This document shows, in pieces, positions 9,649 to 21,171 of a DNA stretch of 64,000 nucleotides; positions within the stretch are counted from its first letter, which is position 1; every line of letters starts with the position of its first letter. Position numbers and translations under genes: made by a program. The stretch comes from Parerythrobacter_A sp963838735. GTDB taxonomy: Bacteria > Pseudomonadota > Alphaproteobacteria > Sphingomonadales > Sphingomonadaceae. The DNA is taken from assembly GCA_963838735.1 (NCBI GenBank), contig CAWISG010000001.1:77244-141243 (forward strand). Reading direction: 5' to 3'. Below the pieces are notes generated by a model. That model searched no databases, had not been told where the DNA came from, and saw only the letters and a program-made list of their open reading frames with translations.

Positions 9649-9725
9649 TTGCGGAACAAACCCGATACATGATGTGGCAGTTGAAGACCGGGGCACCCGC
9701 TCTGGCCATCTGATGGAGGTCATGT

Positions 9726-10787
9726 ATGTCGGCTAAACTCAAGCTGGTAGAAGGTAAGGAACCAAACGTGGACCGTCAGAAGGCACTGGACGCGGCGCTG
9801 TCGCAGATCGACCGCGCATTCGGCAAAGGCTCGGCGATGAAGCTGGGCAGCCGCGAGGCGATGAATATCGAGGCGATCTCGACCGGCTCGCTTGGGCTAG
9901 ATATCGCGCTCGGCATCGGCGGCCTGCCCAAGGGGCGCGTGATCGAGGTGTACGGTCCGGAAAGCTCGGGCAAGACCACGCTGGCGCTACATGTGATTGC
10001 AGAGGCGCAGAAGAACGGCGGCACCGCTGCCTTTATCGACGCCGAACATGCACTTGACCCCGTTTATGCCAAGAAGCTGGGTGTGGATGTGGACGAGTTG
10101 ATCGTGTCGCAGCCCGATACGGGCGAGCAGGCGCTGGAAATTACCGATACGCTGGTCCGCTCCAACGCCGTCGATGTGCTGGTGGTCGATTCGGTAGCGG
10201 CGCTGGTGCCGCGTGCGGAAATCGAAGGCGAGATGGGCGATAGCCATGTCGGCTTGCAGGCGCGCCTTATGTCGCAATCGCTGCGCAAGCTAACGGGTTC
10301 GATCAACCGGTCGAAATGCATGGTGATCTTTATCAACCAGCTCCGCATGAAAATCGGCGTGATGTACGGCAACCCCGAAACCACGACGGGCGGTAATGCA
10401 CTCAAGTTCTATGCCTCGGTCCGCCTAGACATTCGCCGCACCGGCCAGATCAAGGACCGGGACGAGATCATCGGCAACTCCACGCGCGTGAAAGTAGTCA
10501 AGAACAAGGTCGCGCCGCCGTTCAAGCAGGTCGAATTCGACATCATGTATGGCGAGGGAATCTCCAAGATCGGCGAGATTCTAGACCTGGGCGTCAAGGC
10601 CGGCATCGTGGAAAAATCGGGTTCCTGGTTCTCCTACGACAGCGTCCGCATCGGGCAGGGTCGCGAAAACTCGAAGCAGTTCCTGAAAGACAATCCAGAG
10701 ATGTGTGCCACGTTGGAGGCCTCTATCCGGGGCAAAACCGACGAGGTCGCCGAAGAGATGATGACCGGTCCTGACGCGGAGGACTGA
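9726..10787 (+). CDS. recA: Recombinase RecA
   Basis: 353 aa, full length. RecA binds single-stranded DNA, catalyses strand exchange and stimulates LexA self-cleavage. Walker A GPESSGKT is at 77-84; other landmarks are the start of the catalytic core at DRQKALDAALSQIDRAFGKG, the Walker B region VLVVDSVAALVPRAEIEGEMGD, and loop L2 KIGVMYGNPETTTGG. The C-terminus is acidic (TGPDAED), as usual for RecA. TGGAGGT precedes ATG 9726; an out-of-frame ATG at 9722 is ignored. Transcription is probably SOS-controlled (site at 9634-9648) and ends at a strong hairpin at 10842-10878. Confidence 0.98.
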   Translation: MSAKLKLVEGKEPNVDRQKALDAALSQIDRAFGKGSAMKLGSREAMNIEAISTGSLGLDIALGIGGLPKGRVIEVYGPESSGKTTLALHVIAEAQKNGGTAAFIDAEHALDPVYAKKLGVDVDELIVSQPDTGEQALEITDTLVRSNAVDVLVVDSVAALVPRAEIEGEMGDSHVGLQARLMSQSLRKLTGSINRSKCMVIFINQLRMKIGVMYGNPETTTGGNALKFYASVRLDIRRTGQIKDRDEIIGNSTRVKVVKNKVAPPFKQVEFDIMYGEGISKIGEILDLGVKAGIVEKSGSWFSYDSVRIGQGRENSKQFLKDNPEMCATLEASIRGKTDEVAEEMMTGPDAED

Positions 10788-10841
10788 CGCTCGCACTCTT
10801 CAAGGGGGCGGTGTGCTATTTGCTGCCTCGAACCAGAAGTG

Positions 10842-10878
10842 AAAACCGGCGCGCGTCCTTTGGCACGCGCCGGTTTTT
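10842..10878 (+). terminator. Rho-independent terminator after recA
   Basis: A 12-bp perfect stem (AAAACCGGCGCG paired with CGCGCCGGTTTT) around a short loop, ending in five T. It lies 55 nt after the recA stop and about 100 nt before alaS, separating the two transcripts. Confidence 0.9.
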
Positions 10879-10980
10879 CGCGGTTTTGCCAGGCTGGTTC
10901 AGGGAACCGGCGATGCCCCTTCCGGCACATGTTTCGTCAACCTGCTTGTCGCGCCACGGTCGCGGCCCTAATTCGCTGCC

Positions 10981-13642
<2,662 letters not shown>

Positions 13643-13654
13643 CCCGGGTGCAAA

Positions 13655-13837
13655 TCAAGCGGGCGGCGTCTGTTTTGTCTGGCCGCTGCTGCCTGCCGGA
13701 ACATCGTTGCCGCCGGTATCCCCGGACTGCTCGCGTCCACGCGACGTGTCGCCGGCATTGCTTACCGGATCGGTCACGTTTGCGGGCTTGAACTTCTCGG
13801 CATTCGGCGTTGGCTTTGTGGGGTCGGGATTGGTCAT
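13655..13837 (-). CDS. Small hypothetical protein, 60 aa, proline/glycine/asparagine-rich
   Basis: ATG 13837 has a clear AGGAG eight bases upstream. The predicted protein (starts MTNPDPTKPTPNAEKFKP, ends SSGQTKQTPPA) is hydrophilic, without cysteine or a membrane segment, and probably disordered. It ends 12 nt from the alaS stop, in convergent orientation, and lies 64 nt downstream of the antiporter gene. No family recognised; support comes from the RBS and the coherent composition only. Confidence 0.5.
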   Translation of the reverse strand: MTNPDPTKPTPNAEKFKPANVTDPVSNAGDTSRGREQSGDTGGNDVPAGSSGQTKQTPPA

Positions 13838-13901
13838 GGTTTCGTCTCCTTGTTGCCTGACCAACGGCCTTCTGGACGAAGAGGTCCGGACCGTGCTCGA
13901 T

Positions 13902-15663
13902 TTACCCCGGTTTTTCCGCCGAAGTGGTGCGCAGCTTGGGAGTATAATCCAGCGCCCCGTCTTTCTCGATCTGCGCACGATATTCGTCGCGCTTTTCATG
14001 AATAGAGGCGATGACCGGCCCCATCGCCACGCCGATATCGACCAGCACCGCTTCCGATAATTGAAGCGAGCTTTCCAGCGTTTCCGGCACGGCATGGCTG
14101 GCCCCGGCGCGATACAGTTCGGCGGCGTGTATACCGTCACGCGCGCGGGCGACGATCAGCAGGCCGGGATGCTCCTTGCGCAGTTTTCGCACCAGCCGTT
14201 CGGCCAGTACCGGCTCGTCCATCGTCAGGACCACGGCGGGCGCGTCGGCCACGCCGAGTCGCGCCATTGCCTCGCCCCGACCTGCATCACCGAAGGTGGC
14301 GCGAAACCCGTGGCGCTTGGCTTGTTCGATCAGGTCCGCATTGGCATCTATCGCGATGTAGGGCTTGTCATGCGCTTTCAACATTTGCGCGACCAAGCGA
14401 CCAACCCGGCCCGCGCCGACGATAATGACCGGATGCTCGCCATCTTGCGGCGCGTCGATGATGGGAGTGGGTTCGACCTGCCGCGCAATCATCCGGCCCA
14501 ACCGCGCCAATAGAGGCGTAACGGTCAGCCCGATGGCAGTAACGATCTGCCAGAACTGCACTGTACCCGGCTGGATCAGCAAGCGCCGCACCCGCCGCCG
14601 ACATGACGATCAGCGTGGTCTCGGACGGGCTGGCCATCAGGATGCCGGTTTCCGCCGCCGTGCTGCGCCGTGCGCCCATCAGTCGCAGCAACATGCCGGT
14701 GACAAGCGCCTTGAACACCAGCACCAGCACCACCGCCACTGCGATGGCAGCAAAATTATCGCGGATGGTGAGCAGGTCGATGCTCATGCCGACGGTGATC
14801 AGGAAGATGCCGAGCGCCAGCCCCTTGAACGGCTCCATGATGCTTTCGACTTCGCCGTGATACTCGGTCTCTGCGATCAGCAGGCCTGCGATCAGCGCGC
14901 CGACGATGGGCGACAGGCCGACAGCAGCGGTCGCCAGGCTGGCGGCGATGACGACGAGCAGGCTGGCGGCGAGGAACAGTTCGGGGCTTTTCGTGCGAGC
15001 AGCCTGCGCGAACAGACGGGGCAGGGCGATACGGCCCAGTATCATCATCACCGCCACCACGATGCCGCCCTGTATGAGCGTATCGACCAGCCCCTCCCAG
15101 CCGCCCTCCGCCGATGGTCCCATCGCACCCAGCACGAAGATGATCGGCACGATCATGATGTCTTCGAAGAGCAGCATGCTCAGGGCCGCGCGCCCGACCG
15201 GCGAGGTGGTACCGGCAATCGGCAGCACGATGGCGGTGGAGGAGAAGGCAAGTGCAAAGCCCAGCGCCAGCGCGCCGGTCCAGTACTGGCCCAGCATCGA
15301 AAGCGCCGCAGCCGCAATGGAACCGATGATGAGCAGTTCCAGCGCGCCGAGGCCGAAGACCAGCTTGCGCATCTGCCACAACCGCTTGAACGACAGCTCC
15401 AGCCCGATGGTGAACAGCAGCAGGATGATGCCGAATTCGGCGTAAGGCGCGAGCGCCTCTGGATCGGTTATGGTGACGTGTTGCAGCCAGGGGTGGTCGT
15501 ACACCAGCTTGCCAAGGCCGTAGGGCCCCACGAGGATACCGATGAGGATGAACCCGATGACCGGGGTGATGCGGAACCGGGCAAACAGCGGGATGACGAT
15601 CCCGGCGGATCCCAGGATTACCAGCGCATCGCTGAAGGATGCCGTATCGAGTTCTGCCGCCAT
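13902..15663 (-). CDS. Monovalent cation:proton antiporter-2 (CPA2/KefB type) with TrkA-N domain, frameshifted at about 14581
   Basis: About 586 aa after correction. The N-terminal part has 11-13 membrane helices of the Na+/H+ exchanger fold (TPVIGFILIGILVGPYGLG; SSTAIVLPIAGTTSPVGRAA; LFEDIMIVPIIFVLGA). The C-terminal part is a TrkA-N NAD-binding domain (VIIVGAGRVGRLVAQML), then a regulatory tail. The two halves are in different frames: the first runs to IVMSAAGAAL, the second begins LIQPGTVQFWQIVTAIGL. Removing one base at the minus-strand CTTG (plus AA, 14581-14582) fuses them, and the length of 1762 nt is 3n+1. It likely exports K+ or Na+ for H+. Without a KefF/KefG neighbour, glutathione gating is uncertain. 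Confidence 0.85.
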
Positions 15664-15720
15664 GCGAGCGGGTTAGAGCGGCGCTCGCGTCAAGTCACGC
15701 AGGTTTGCGCGCGGGCAGCG

Positions 15721-17352
15721 TCAGCCACCGCCGCCATGCGCCCCGCCCAATGGAGCGCGACGTGGTTTGGTCTTGCCGGGGTGACGGCCGTCGTCGTCCC
15801 ATTCGATGCGGTAGAGGTCGAAGCGACGGTCGGCGAGGTTGCGCACCGTGCCCTCCGCCCGTGCCCAGCTCAGGTCGGCCAGGTTGATGTCGCTGATCGT
15901 CAGAGTTTCCACGTTTTCGCTGGCCTCGGCGGCGATGCCGTCGCGCGCGAAGGGAAAATCGCACGGCGTCAGGATGCAGCTTTGCGCGTACTGGATGTCC
16001 ATATTGCCGACATTGGGCAGGTTGCCGACATTGCCGCTCATCACGACAAAGCACTGGTTCTCGATCGCGCGGGCCTGTGCGCAGTATCGCACGCGGAGAT
16101 AGCCTTGTCGGCTGTCGGTGCAGAACGGCACGAAGATGATCCGCGCGCCTTCGTCCGCCAGGCGGCGGCTGAGTTCGGGGAATTCGCTGTCGTAGCAGAT
16201 CTGTACGCCGATGGGGCCGCAATCGGTAGGGATGACGTCGATGGTGTCGCCACCCTTGATGTTCCACCAGTACCGTTCGTTGGGGGTGGGGTGGATCTTC
16301 TCCTGCTCGTGCACCGCCCCGTCGCGCAGGCAGACATAGGCGACATTGTGGATGTCGCCGTCGTCCATGCGGGTGGGGTGCGACCCGGCGATGATGTTGA
16401 TGTTGTAGCGCATCGCCATGTCGGAGATGTCGGCTTTCAGGCGCGGGGTGTATTCGGACAGCCGCTCGATGGCTTCGACCGGCGAGAGCACCTTCTCCTC
16501 GTAACTCAGCAGCATCAGCGTGAAGAGTTCGGGAAAGACGATGAAATCCGCTTCGTAATCGCTCGCGACATCGACGAAATAGCGGATCGCGGCGAGGAAT
16601 TCGTCGTAATCCTTTACCGCCCGCGCCTGGAGCTGGCAGGTGGCGACGCGCACCGCCTCCACCCCGCGCGGCAGGCGTTTTTTAACCGGTTGGTCGCGTT
16701 CGACATAGGGGTTGCGCCAGACCATCAGCACCGCGTTGCCGTCGGACCGCTTGTCTTCGGGCAGGTAATTTTCGACGATACGTTCAGGTTCGAACCCGTT
16801 GGCGAGCTGGAAGCGCAGGACGGGATCGTGCAGCTTGCCACTGACGACCTGTTCAAGATAGTCTTCCGGTCCGTCCACCTTGCGCCGGTTGCGGCGGTAA
16901 TGCGGCATGCGGCCACCGAAGACGATGCCGGTCAGTTCCCGCTGTTCGGCCAGCGCACGGCGTTCCTCGTAAAGCCGCCGCCCGATGCGTACGCCGCGCA
17001 CCTTGGGATCGACGCACATCTCGTAGCCGTAGAGCCAGTCGCCGGTAGGATCGTGGCGGCTGCCATAGCCGTTGCCCGAAATCTCGTCCCAGTCATGCGG
17101 CGCGAAAACGACCGGTTCGGGCAACTGCATGCTGGCGCAGTACCCAACTACTTCCTCGTCCAGCAGGGCGACCCAGCAGCCTTCGGGAAAATTGTTGATC
17201 TGCCCGCGTATCTCGCTCTGCGTGTAGGCAGGCAGGTCGTCATAGGCCCGCCGGACAAGCGCGGATATCCCGCGCACATCCTTCATCCGCGCATTGCGGA
17301 CTTCCAACCGCCGCGAACCGAATTTTTCCTGCTTCACGCGGCGCTGCGCCAT
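15721..17352 (-). CDS. GNAT acetyltransferase / carbon-nitrogen hydrolase (nitrilase superfamily) fusion
   Basis: 543 aa with two domains. Residues about 14-225 are a GNAT domain (RNARMKDVRGISALVRRAYDD; CVDPKVRGVRIGRRLYEERRAL gives the acetyl-CoA loop). Residues about 235-530 are a nitrilase-type amidase with the Glu-Lys-Cys triad E275 (FPELF), K352 (EKIHP) and C386 (QICYDSEFPE). The N-terminal RVKQEKFGSRRLEVRNAR is typical of this bifunctional family. It may acylate and deacylate, or modify, the same small amine or amide substrate; no substrate is known. It lies 12 nt downstream of icd on the same strand, so co-transcription is likely. Confidence 0.88.
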   Translation of the reverse strand: MAQRRVKQEKFGSRRLEVRNARMKDVRGISALVRRAYDDLPAYTQSEIRGQINNFPEGCWVALLDEEVVGYCASMQLPEPVVFAPHDWDEISGNGYGSRHDPTGDWLYGYEMCVDPKVRGVRIGRRLYEERRALAEQRELTGIVFGGRMPHYRRNRRKVDGPEDYLEQVVSGKLHDPVLRFQLANGFEPERIVENYLPEDKRSDGNAVLMVWRNPYVERDQPVKKRLPRGVEAVRVATCQLQARAVKDYDEFLAAIRYFVDVASDYEADFIVFPELFTLMLLSYEEKVLSPVEAIERLSEYTPRLKADISDMAMRYNINIIAGSHPTRMDDGDIHNVAYVCLRDGAVHEQEKIHPTPNERYWWNIKGGDTIDVIPTDCGPIGVQICYDSEFPELSRRLADEGARIIFVPFCTDSRQGYLRVRYCAQARAIENQCFVVMSGNVGNLPNVGNMDIQYAQSCILTPCDFPFARDGIAAEASENVETLTISDINLADLSWARAEGTVRNLADRRFDLYRIEWDDDGRHPGKTKPRRAPLGGAHGGGG

Positions 17353-17364
17353 TTGGCGCCTCCG

Positions 17365-18579
17365 CTACGCAACCATTTCCTTTTCGAGATTGGTCACGAT
17401 GGCTTCGAAGAACTGCTCCGTCGTCAGCCAGTTCTGCTTCGGCCCGATCAGCAGCGCCAGGTCCTTGGTCATCTGGCCGTTCTCGACCGTTTCGATGCAC
17501 ACCCGCTCCAGCGTTTCGGCGAACTTCGTGACTTCGGGCGTATCGTCGAACTTGCCACGATACATCAGGCCGCGTGTCCAGGCGAAGATGCTGGCGATGG
17601 GGTTGGTGCTGGTGGCCTTGCCCTGCTCGTGCTGGCGGAAATGGCGGGTGACGGTGCCGTGCGCGGCTTCGGCTTCCACCGTCTTGCCGTCGGGCGTCAT
17701 CAGCACGCTGGTCATCAGGCCGAGTGAGCCGAACCCCTGCGCCACGACGTCCGACTGCACGTCGCCATCGTAGTTCTTGCACGCCCATACGAACTTGCCG
17801 CTCCATTTCATCGCGGCGGCGACCATGTCGTCGATCAGCCGGTGTTCGTAATGGATGCCGGCCTTCTTGAAAGCGTCGGCATATTCGGCTTCGAACACTT
17901 CCTCGAACAGGTCCTTGAACCGACCATCGTATTTTTTGAGGATCGTGTTCTTGGTGCTGAGATAGACCGGCCATTTTCGGTCCAGCCCGTAGGCGAAGCT
18001 GGCGCGCGCGAAATCGCGGATCGAGTTGTCGAGATTGTACATCGACATCGCGACGCCGGGGCTTTCGAACTCGAACACGTCGATATCGATATTCTTTCCG
18101 TCCGCCCCTTCGAACACCATCCGCAATTTGCCGGGGCCGGGGATCAGCGTATCCTTGGCGCGATACTGGTCGCCGAACGCATGACGCCCGACGACGATGG
18201 GGTGAGTCCAGCCGGGGACGAGACGCGGCACATTGTCGATCACGATGGGCTCGCGGAAGACCACGCCACCCAGGATATTGCGGATCGTGCCATTGGGGCT
18301 GACCCACATCTTCTTGAGGCCGAATTCCTCCACGCGCGCCTCATCGGGCGTGATGGTGGCGCATTTCACGCCGACGCCGTGTTCCTTGATCGCATTGGCG
18401 GCATCGACAGTAATCTGGTCGTCGGTCGCATCACGGCTTTCGATGGATAGATCGTAATATTTCAGGTCAACATCGAGATAGGGCAGGATGAGCCGTTCGC
18501 GGATCCACTGCCATATGATCTTCGTCATTTCATCGCCATCGAGTTCGACGACGGGGTTCTTGACCTGGATTTTCTGCAT
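17365..18579 (-). CDS. icd: NADP-dependent isocitrate dehydrogenase
   Basis: 404 aa; the homodimeric eukaryote-like type common in alphaproteobacteria. It oxidises isocitrate to 2-oxoglutarate in the TCA cycle. Conserved stretches: NPVVELDGDEMTKIIWQWIR, the substrate loop SPNGTIRNILGG, YDGRFKDLFEEVFE, the metal-binding DDMVAAAMKW and DVQSDVVAQGFGSLGLMTSV, and the NADP region EAAHGTVTRHFRQHEQG. Start ATG 18579 gives the usual N-terminus MQKIQVKNPVV. It is followed closely by the GNAT-nitrilase gene. Confidence 0.96.
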   Translation of the reverse strand: MQKIQVKNPVVELDGDEMTKIIWQWIRERLILPYLDVDLKYYDLSIESRDATDDQITVDAANAIKEHGVGVKCATITPDEARVEEFGLKKMWVSPNGTIRNILGGVVFREPIVIDNVPRLVPGWTHPIVVGRHAFGDQYRAKDTLIPGPGKLRMVFEGADGKNIDIDVFEFESPGVAMSMYNLDNSIRDFARASFAYGLDRKWPVYLSTKNTILKKYDGRFKDLFEEVFEAEYADAFKKAGIHYEHRLIDDMVAAAMKWSGKFVWACKNYDGDVQSDVVAQGFGSLGLMTSVLMTPDGKTVEAEAAHGTVTRHFRQHEQGKATSTNPIASIFAWTRGLMYRGKFDDTPEVTKFAETLERVCIETVENGQMTKDLALLIGPKQNWLTTEQFFEAIVTNLEKEMVA

Positions 18580-18674
18580 GACTGCCTGTTGCCCTTTTTG
18601 TATCCGGATAATCGGTTGCAGCGCGCTGTAGCAGAGGGTGGCCCCCGTTCAAGACGGCCCTTTTGCCCCGTTCG

Positions 18675-19364
18675 CTAGACGGGCAGTATTTCTTCAAGCA
18701 GCGCAGGTGGGGTTTGCAGGTGCATGGCTTCGGGGCGGGCAACGAAGGGGCGCTGCTTTACCCAAACGTCTTTCGTGGCGCATTCCAGCAGAAACGCGGC
18801 AAGATCCGCGCGGCGCGTGCGCAGGGTACCGTTCGGCAGTCCGTCGGCGGAGGTCTGAGCGCCGTCGGTCCGGTCGCGGTCGAGCAGCCATCCGGGGCGC
18901 ACCGCCGTCCAGTCGATATCGTCGCACGCCTCCAACACATATTCCATCGCAGCCATCTGGCGAAAGATACCGAGCAACGGCACGGTGGCAGCGCGGAACC
19001 ACAACGGCACGCCCGCATCGCGCGCGGCAAAGGCGGCGGATATCACAACCAGCCGCTTTACATCGGCGCGACGCATGGCCTCCACAATACGCACCGCGCC
19101 CTTGGTATAGAGCGGTGGCGGGTCGGCCAGCGTCTGCGGGTCGCGGCCAAGGCCGAGCGCCGAAATCACTGCATCGCATCCATCGGCGGCATCGCCCAGA
19201 CCGTCCTCGAGGATATCGGCTACGAACGGTTCGAAAGCGGGATCGTTACAAAAACCGTCGTCGAAATCGCGTTCGACACCACGCACCGTATGACCTGCGG
19301 CAAGCGCCTGTTCAAGAACGTGTTTGCCGGTGTCGCCCGTGGGGCCGAGAAGAAGGAGTTTCAT
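18675..19364 (-). CDS. NAD(P)-binding Rossmann-fold (SDR/NmrA-like) protein
   Basis: 229 aa. The nucleotide-binding glycine motif is at the N-terminus (MKLLLLGPTGDTGKHVLEQALAAG), followed by the acidic DILEDGL segment and VISALGLGRDP; it is an atypical short-chain reductase or NAD(P)H sensor. The open frame continues upstream, but ATG 19364 places the Rossmann motif at the N-terminus as in relatives. Substrate unknown. It sits alone between icd (same strand) and tRNA-Val. Confidence 0.8.
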   Translation of the reverse strand: MKLLLLGPTGDTGKHVLEQALAAGHTVRGVERDFDDGFCNDPAFEPFVADILEDGLGDAADGCDAVISALGLGRDPQTLADPPPLYTKGAVRIVEAMRRADVKRLVVISAAFAARDAGVPLWFRAATVPLLGIFRQMAAMEYVLEACDDIDWTAVRPGWLLDRDRTDGAQTSADGLPNGTLRTRRADLAAFLLECATKDVWVKQRPFVARPEAMHLQTPPALLEEILPV

Positions 19365-19454
19365 ACCCCACGAACACCCGACGCGGCAAATCGTGCCGGA
19401 CCCGCTACCGGTTACAATCGCGTGGCATTCAGCTTTTGGAACTGGAGGAAACGA

Positions 19455-19529
19455 TGGTGGGCGTAGGAAGAGTTGAACTTCCGACCCCTGCAATGTCAAT
19501 ACAGTGCTCTACCACTGAGCTATACGCCC
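19455..19529 (-). tRNA. tRNA-Val (anticodon GAC)
   Basis: 75 nt including an encoded CCA. Acceptor GGGCGTA pairs with TACGCCC; the D arm contains GCTCAGTGGTAGAGC; anticodon stem CTGTA/TGCAG encloses loop TTGACAT with anticodon GAC; the T arm has GTTCAAC. All stems close. Confidence 0.95.
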
Positions 19530-19627
19530 GCACCATCGTTGTTGCCGTGCCGTTTCCAGCAGTCGGCAGGCGCGCGCAGTAGCGGGCTGCCGGTCGCGGC
19601 GCAAGCGGTGTCTGTCGTCTACCGTGT

Positions 19628-20017
19628 CTAAAGCATGGCCGCTGCTTCGCCTGCGAATATCCGTTCCACTTCCAGCACCAGATCGCGCAGGTGGAACGGC
19701 TTTGACAGCACCTTCGCCTGCGGCTGTTCGCGGCTGGCTTTCAGCGTCACGGCGGCAAAGCCAGTAATAAACATCACCTTCGTGCGCGGACTGATCTCGC
19801 TGCATTTCTGGGCCAGTTCGATACCGTCCATCTCGGGCATCACGATATCGGACAGCAGCAGGTCGAAATGATCCGCCTCCAGCAAGGGCAGCGCCGCCGT
19901 GCCGCGATCCACCGACATGACCGCATATCCGGCATTTTCGAGGGCGCGGGAAAGATAGGTGCGCATTGCATCGTCATCTTCGGCGAGAAGAATGCGGAGT
20001 TTGGCGGTCTCGTTCAT
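19628..20017 (-). CDS. cpdR: Cell-cycle response regulator CpdR
   Basis: 129 aa, a lone receiver domain. Acidic pocket LLAEDDDAMR, phospho-acceptor Asp in LLLSDIVMPEMDG, T/S in MFITGFAA, and Lys in VLSKPFHLRDL. The MRTYLSRALENAGY and DRGTAALPLLE segments match CpdR. In Caulobacter, unphosphorylated CpdR directs ClpXP to the pole and promotes CtrA proteolysis; phosphate comes from CckA via ChpT. The upstream, divergently transcribed N-formylglutamate amidohydrolase gene is a common neighbour of cpdR in alphaproteobacteria, supporting the call. Confidence 0.9.
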   Translation of the reverse strand: MNETAKLRILLAEDDDAMRTYLSRALENAGYAVMSVDRGTAALPLLEADHFDLLLSDIVMPEMDGIELAQKCSEISPRTKVMFITGFAAVTLKASREQPQAKVLSKPFHLRDLVLEVERIFAGEAAAML

Positions 20018-20125
20018 GGCGTCGGCTATAGCCGCGTTCGCTTAAGAAATCCTGTCCCGATCCACCGTGTGACCCTGTATGACACGGCAATTCAAAAGAA
20101 ATTCTTGTAGGACCGCCATTTTGAC

Positions 20126-21166
20126 ATGCCGTCGCCTGCCGTGCAGCAGCGCAGGACGATGAAAGCGTCACTCCAATCCGGCCCCGATTCGCGGACGATG
20201 CGCGGGGGAACCATACCCGGAACCCGCCAGCCGGCCTTTGCGCTGGTCACGCCAAAAGCGCCTGCGCTGCCGGTTATTCTCGCCGCACCGCACGGCGGCC
20301 GGACCTATCCCGAAGCCCTGTGGGCGGCGATGCGGCATCCGGTATCCTCGGCGCTCGCGTTGGAGGACCGGCTGGTCGACCGGCTGGCACGGGAAAGCGG
20401 TGCGCGAACAGGCGCGGCGGTGCTGACCGCGCAAGCACCGCGCGCAATGATCGACCTGAACCGCGCAGCCGATGAAATCGACTGGACGATGGTGGCGGAG
20501 GGCGCGCCGGGCGGCGCTGGTGCCGACAAAGAAAACGGGGTGGGTGCAAACAGGGCAGGGGCGAGCCGCCGGGTGCGCGGCGGGCTGGGGCTGGTTCCGC
20601 GCCGGGTGGCCGGACATGGCGAAATCTGGCGCCACCCGCTGGCCGGTGCGGCGCTGGATGCGCGGATCGGACAGGTCCATGCGCCGTATCACGCGGCGCT
20701 GGGGCAAGCTCTGGCCGGATATCGCGACCTGTTCGGCGCGGTTCTTTTGCTGGACATCCATTCCATGCCACCCCTGAAAGCCGCGACAACGGGGCAGGCC
20801 GCGGCGGACTATGTCATCGGTGACCGGTTCGGGGCCGCGGCGAGCGACCGGCTATCCGCAATCGCGCTGCGTGTGCTTTCGCCACAGGCACGTCCGGGGC
20901 AGGAGGGTTTGGCGCAGGCAGGTCCATGCGCGCATAACCGGCCCTATGCGGGCGGATATGTGCTGGAACGCCATGCCGATCCGGCGGGCGGCATCCATGC
21001 CATGCAGCTGGAAATAAGCCGCGATCTCTACCTCGACAGTGCATATAATGATGCGGGCGCGGGTTGGGGCGGGGTGGTGGACGCCATTGTTGCGCTGACA
21101 CGCGCGCTGGGCGAAGAAACGCAGCGTATCGGCGACGAACGGACCTTGCCGGTCGCCGCCGAATAA
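20126..21166 (+). CDS. N-formylglutamate amidohydrolase
   Basis: 346 aa from ATG 20126; ATG 20159 or 20198 are possible and would shorten it to 335 or 322 aa. Family motifs: ILAAPHGGRTYP near the N-terminus, APRAMIDLNRAADEIDW, GLVPRRVAGHGEIWR, HAPYHAAL, LLDIHSMPP and AMQLEISRDLYLD. It hydrolyses N-formyl-L-glutamate (histidine degradation) or related N-formyl amides in the cytosol. Divergent from cpdR with 108 nt between. The insert at about 128-148 (GAPGGAGADKENGVGANRAG) is low-complexity. Confidence 0.88.
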   Translation: MPSPAVQQRRTMKASLQSGPDSRTMRGGTIPGTRQPAFALVTPKAPALPVILAAPHGGRTYPEALWAAMRHPVSSALALEDRLVDRLARESGARTGAAVLTAQAPRAMIDLNRAADEIDWTMVAEGAPGGAGADKENGVGANRAGASRRVRGGLGLVPRRVAGHGEIWRHPLAGAALDARIGQVHAPYHAALGQALAGYRDLFGAVLLLDIHSMPPLKAATTGQAAADYVIGDRFGAAASDRLSAIALRVLSPQARPGQEGLAQAGPCAHNRPYAGGYVLERHADPAGGIHAMQLEISRDLYLDSAYNDAGAGWGGVVDAIVALTRALGEETQRIGDERTLPVAAE

Positions 21167-21171
21167 CGTCT

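Noticed and set aside
14365..17727. A 1120-residue plus-strand frame opposite the antiporter, the GNAT-nitrilase gene and icd
   Set aside because: Composition is histidine/aspartate/glutamine-rich as expected for antisense of GC-rich codons, and recognised genes occupy the other strand.
19455..19529. tRNA-Val as an integration site
   Set aside because: No integrase and no repeat of the tRNA 3' end nearby; neighbours are core genes.
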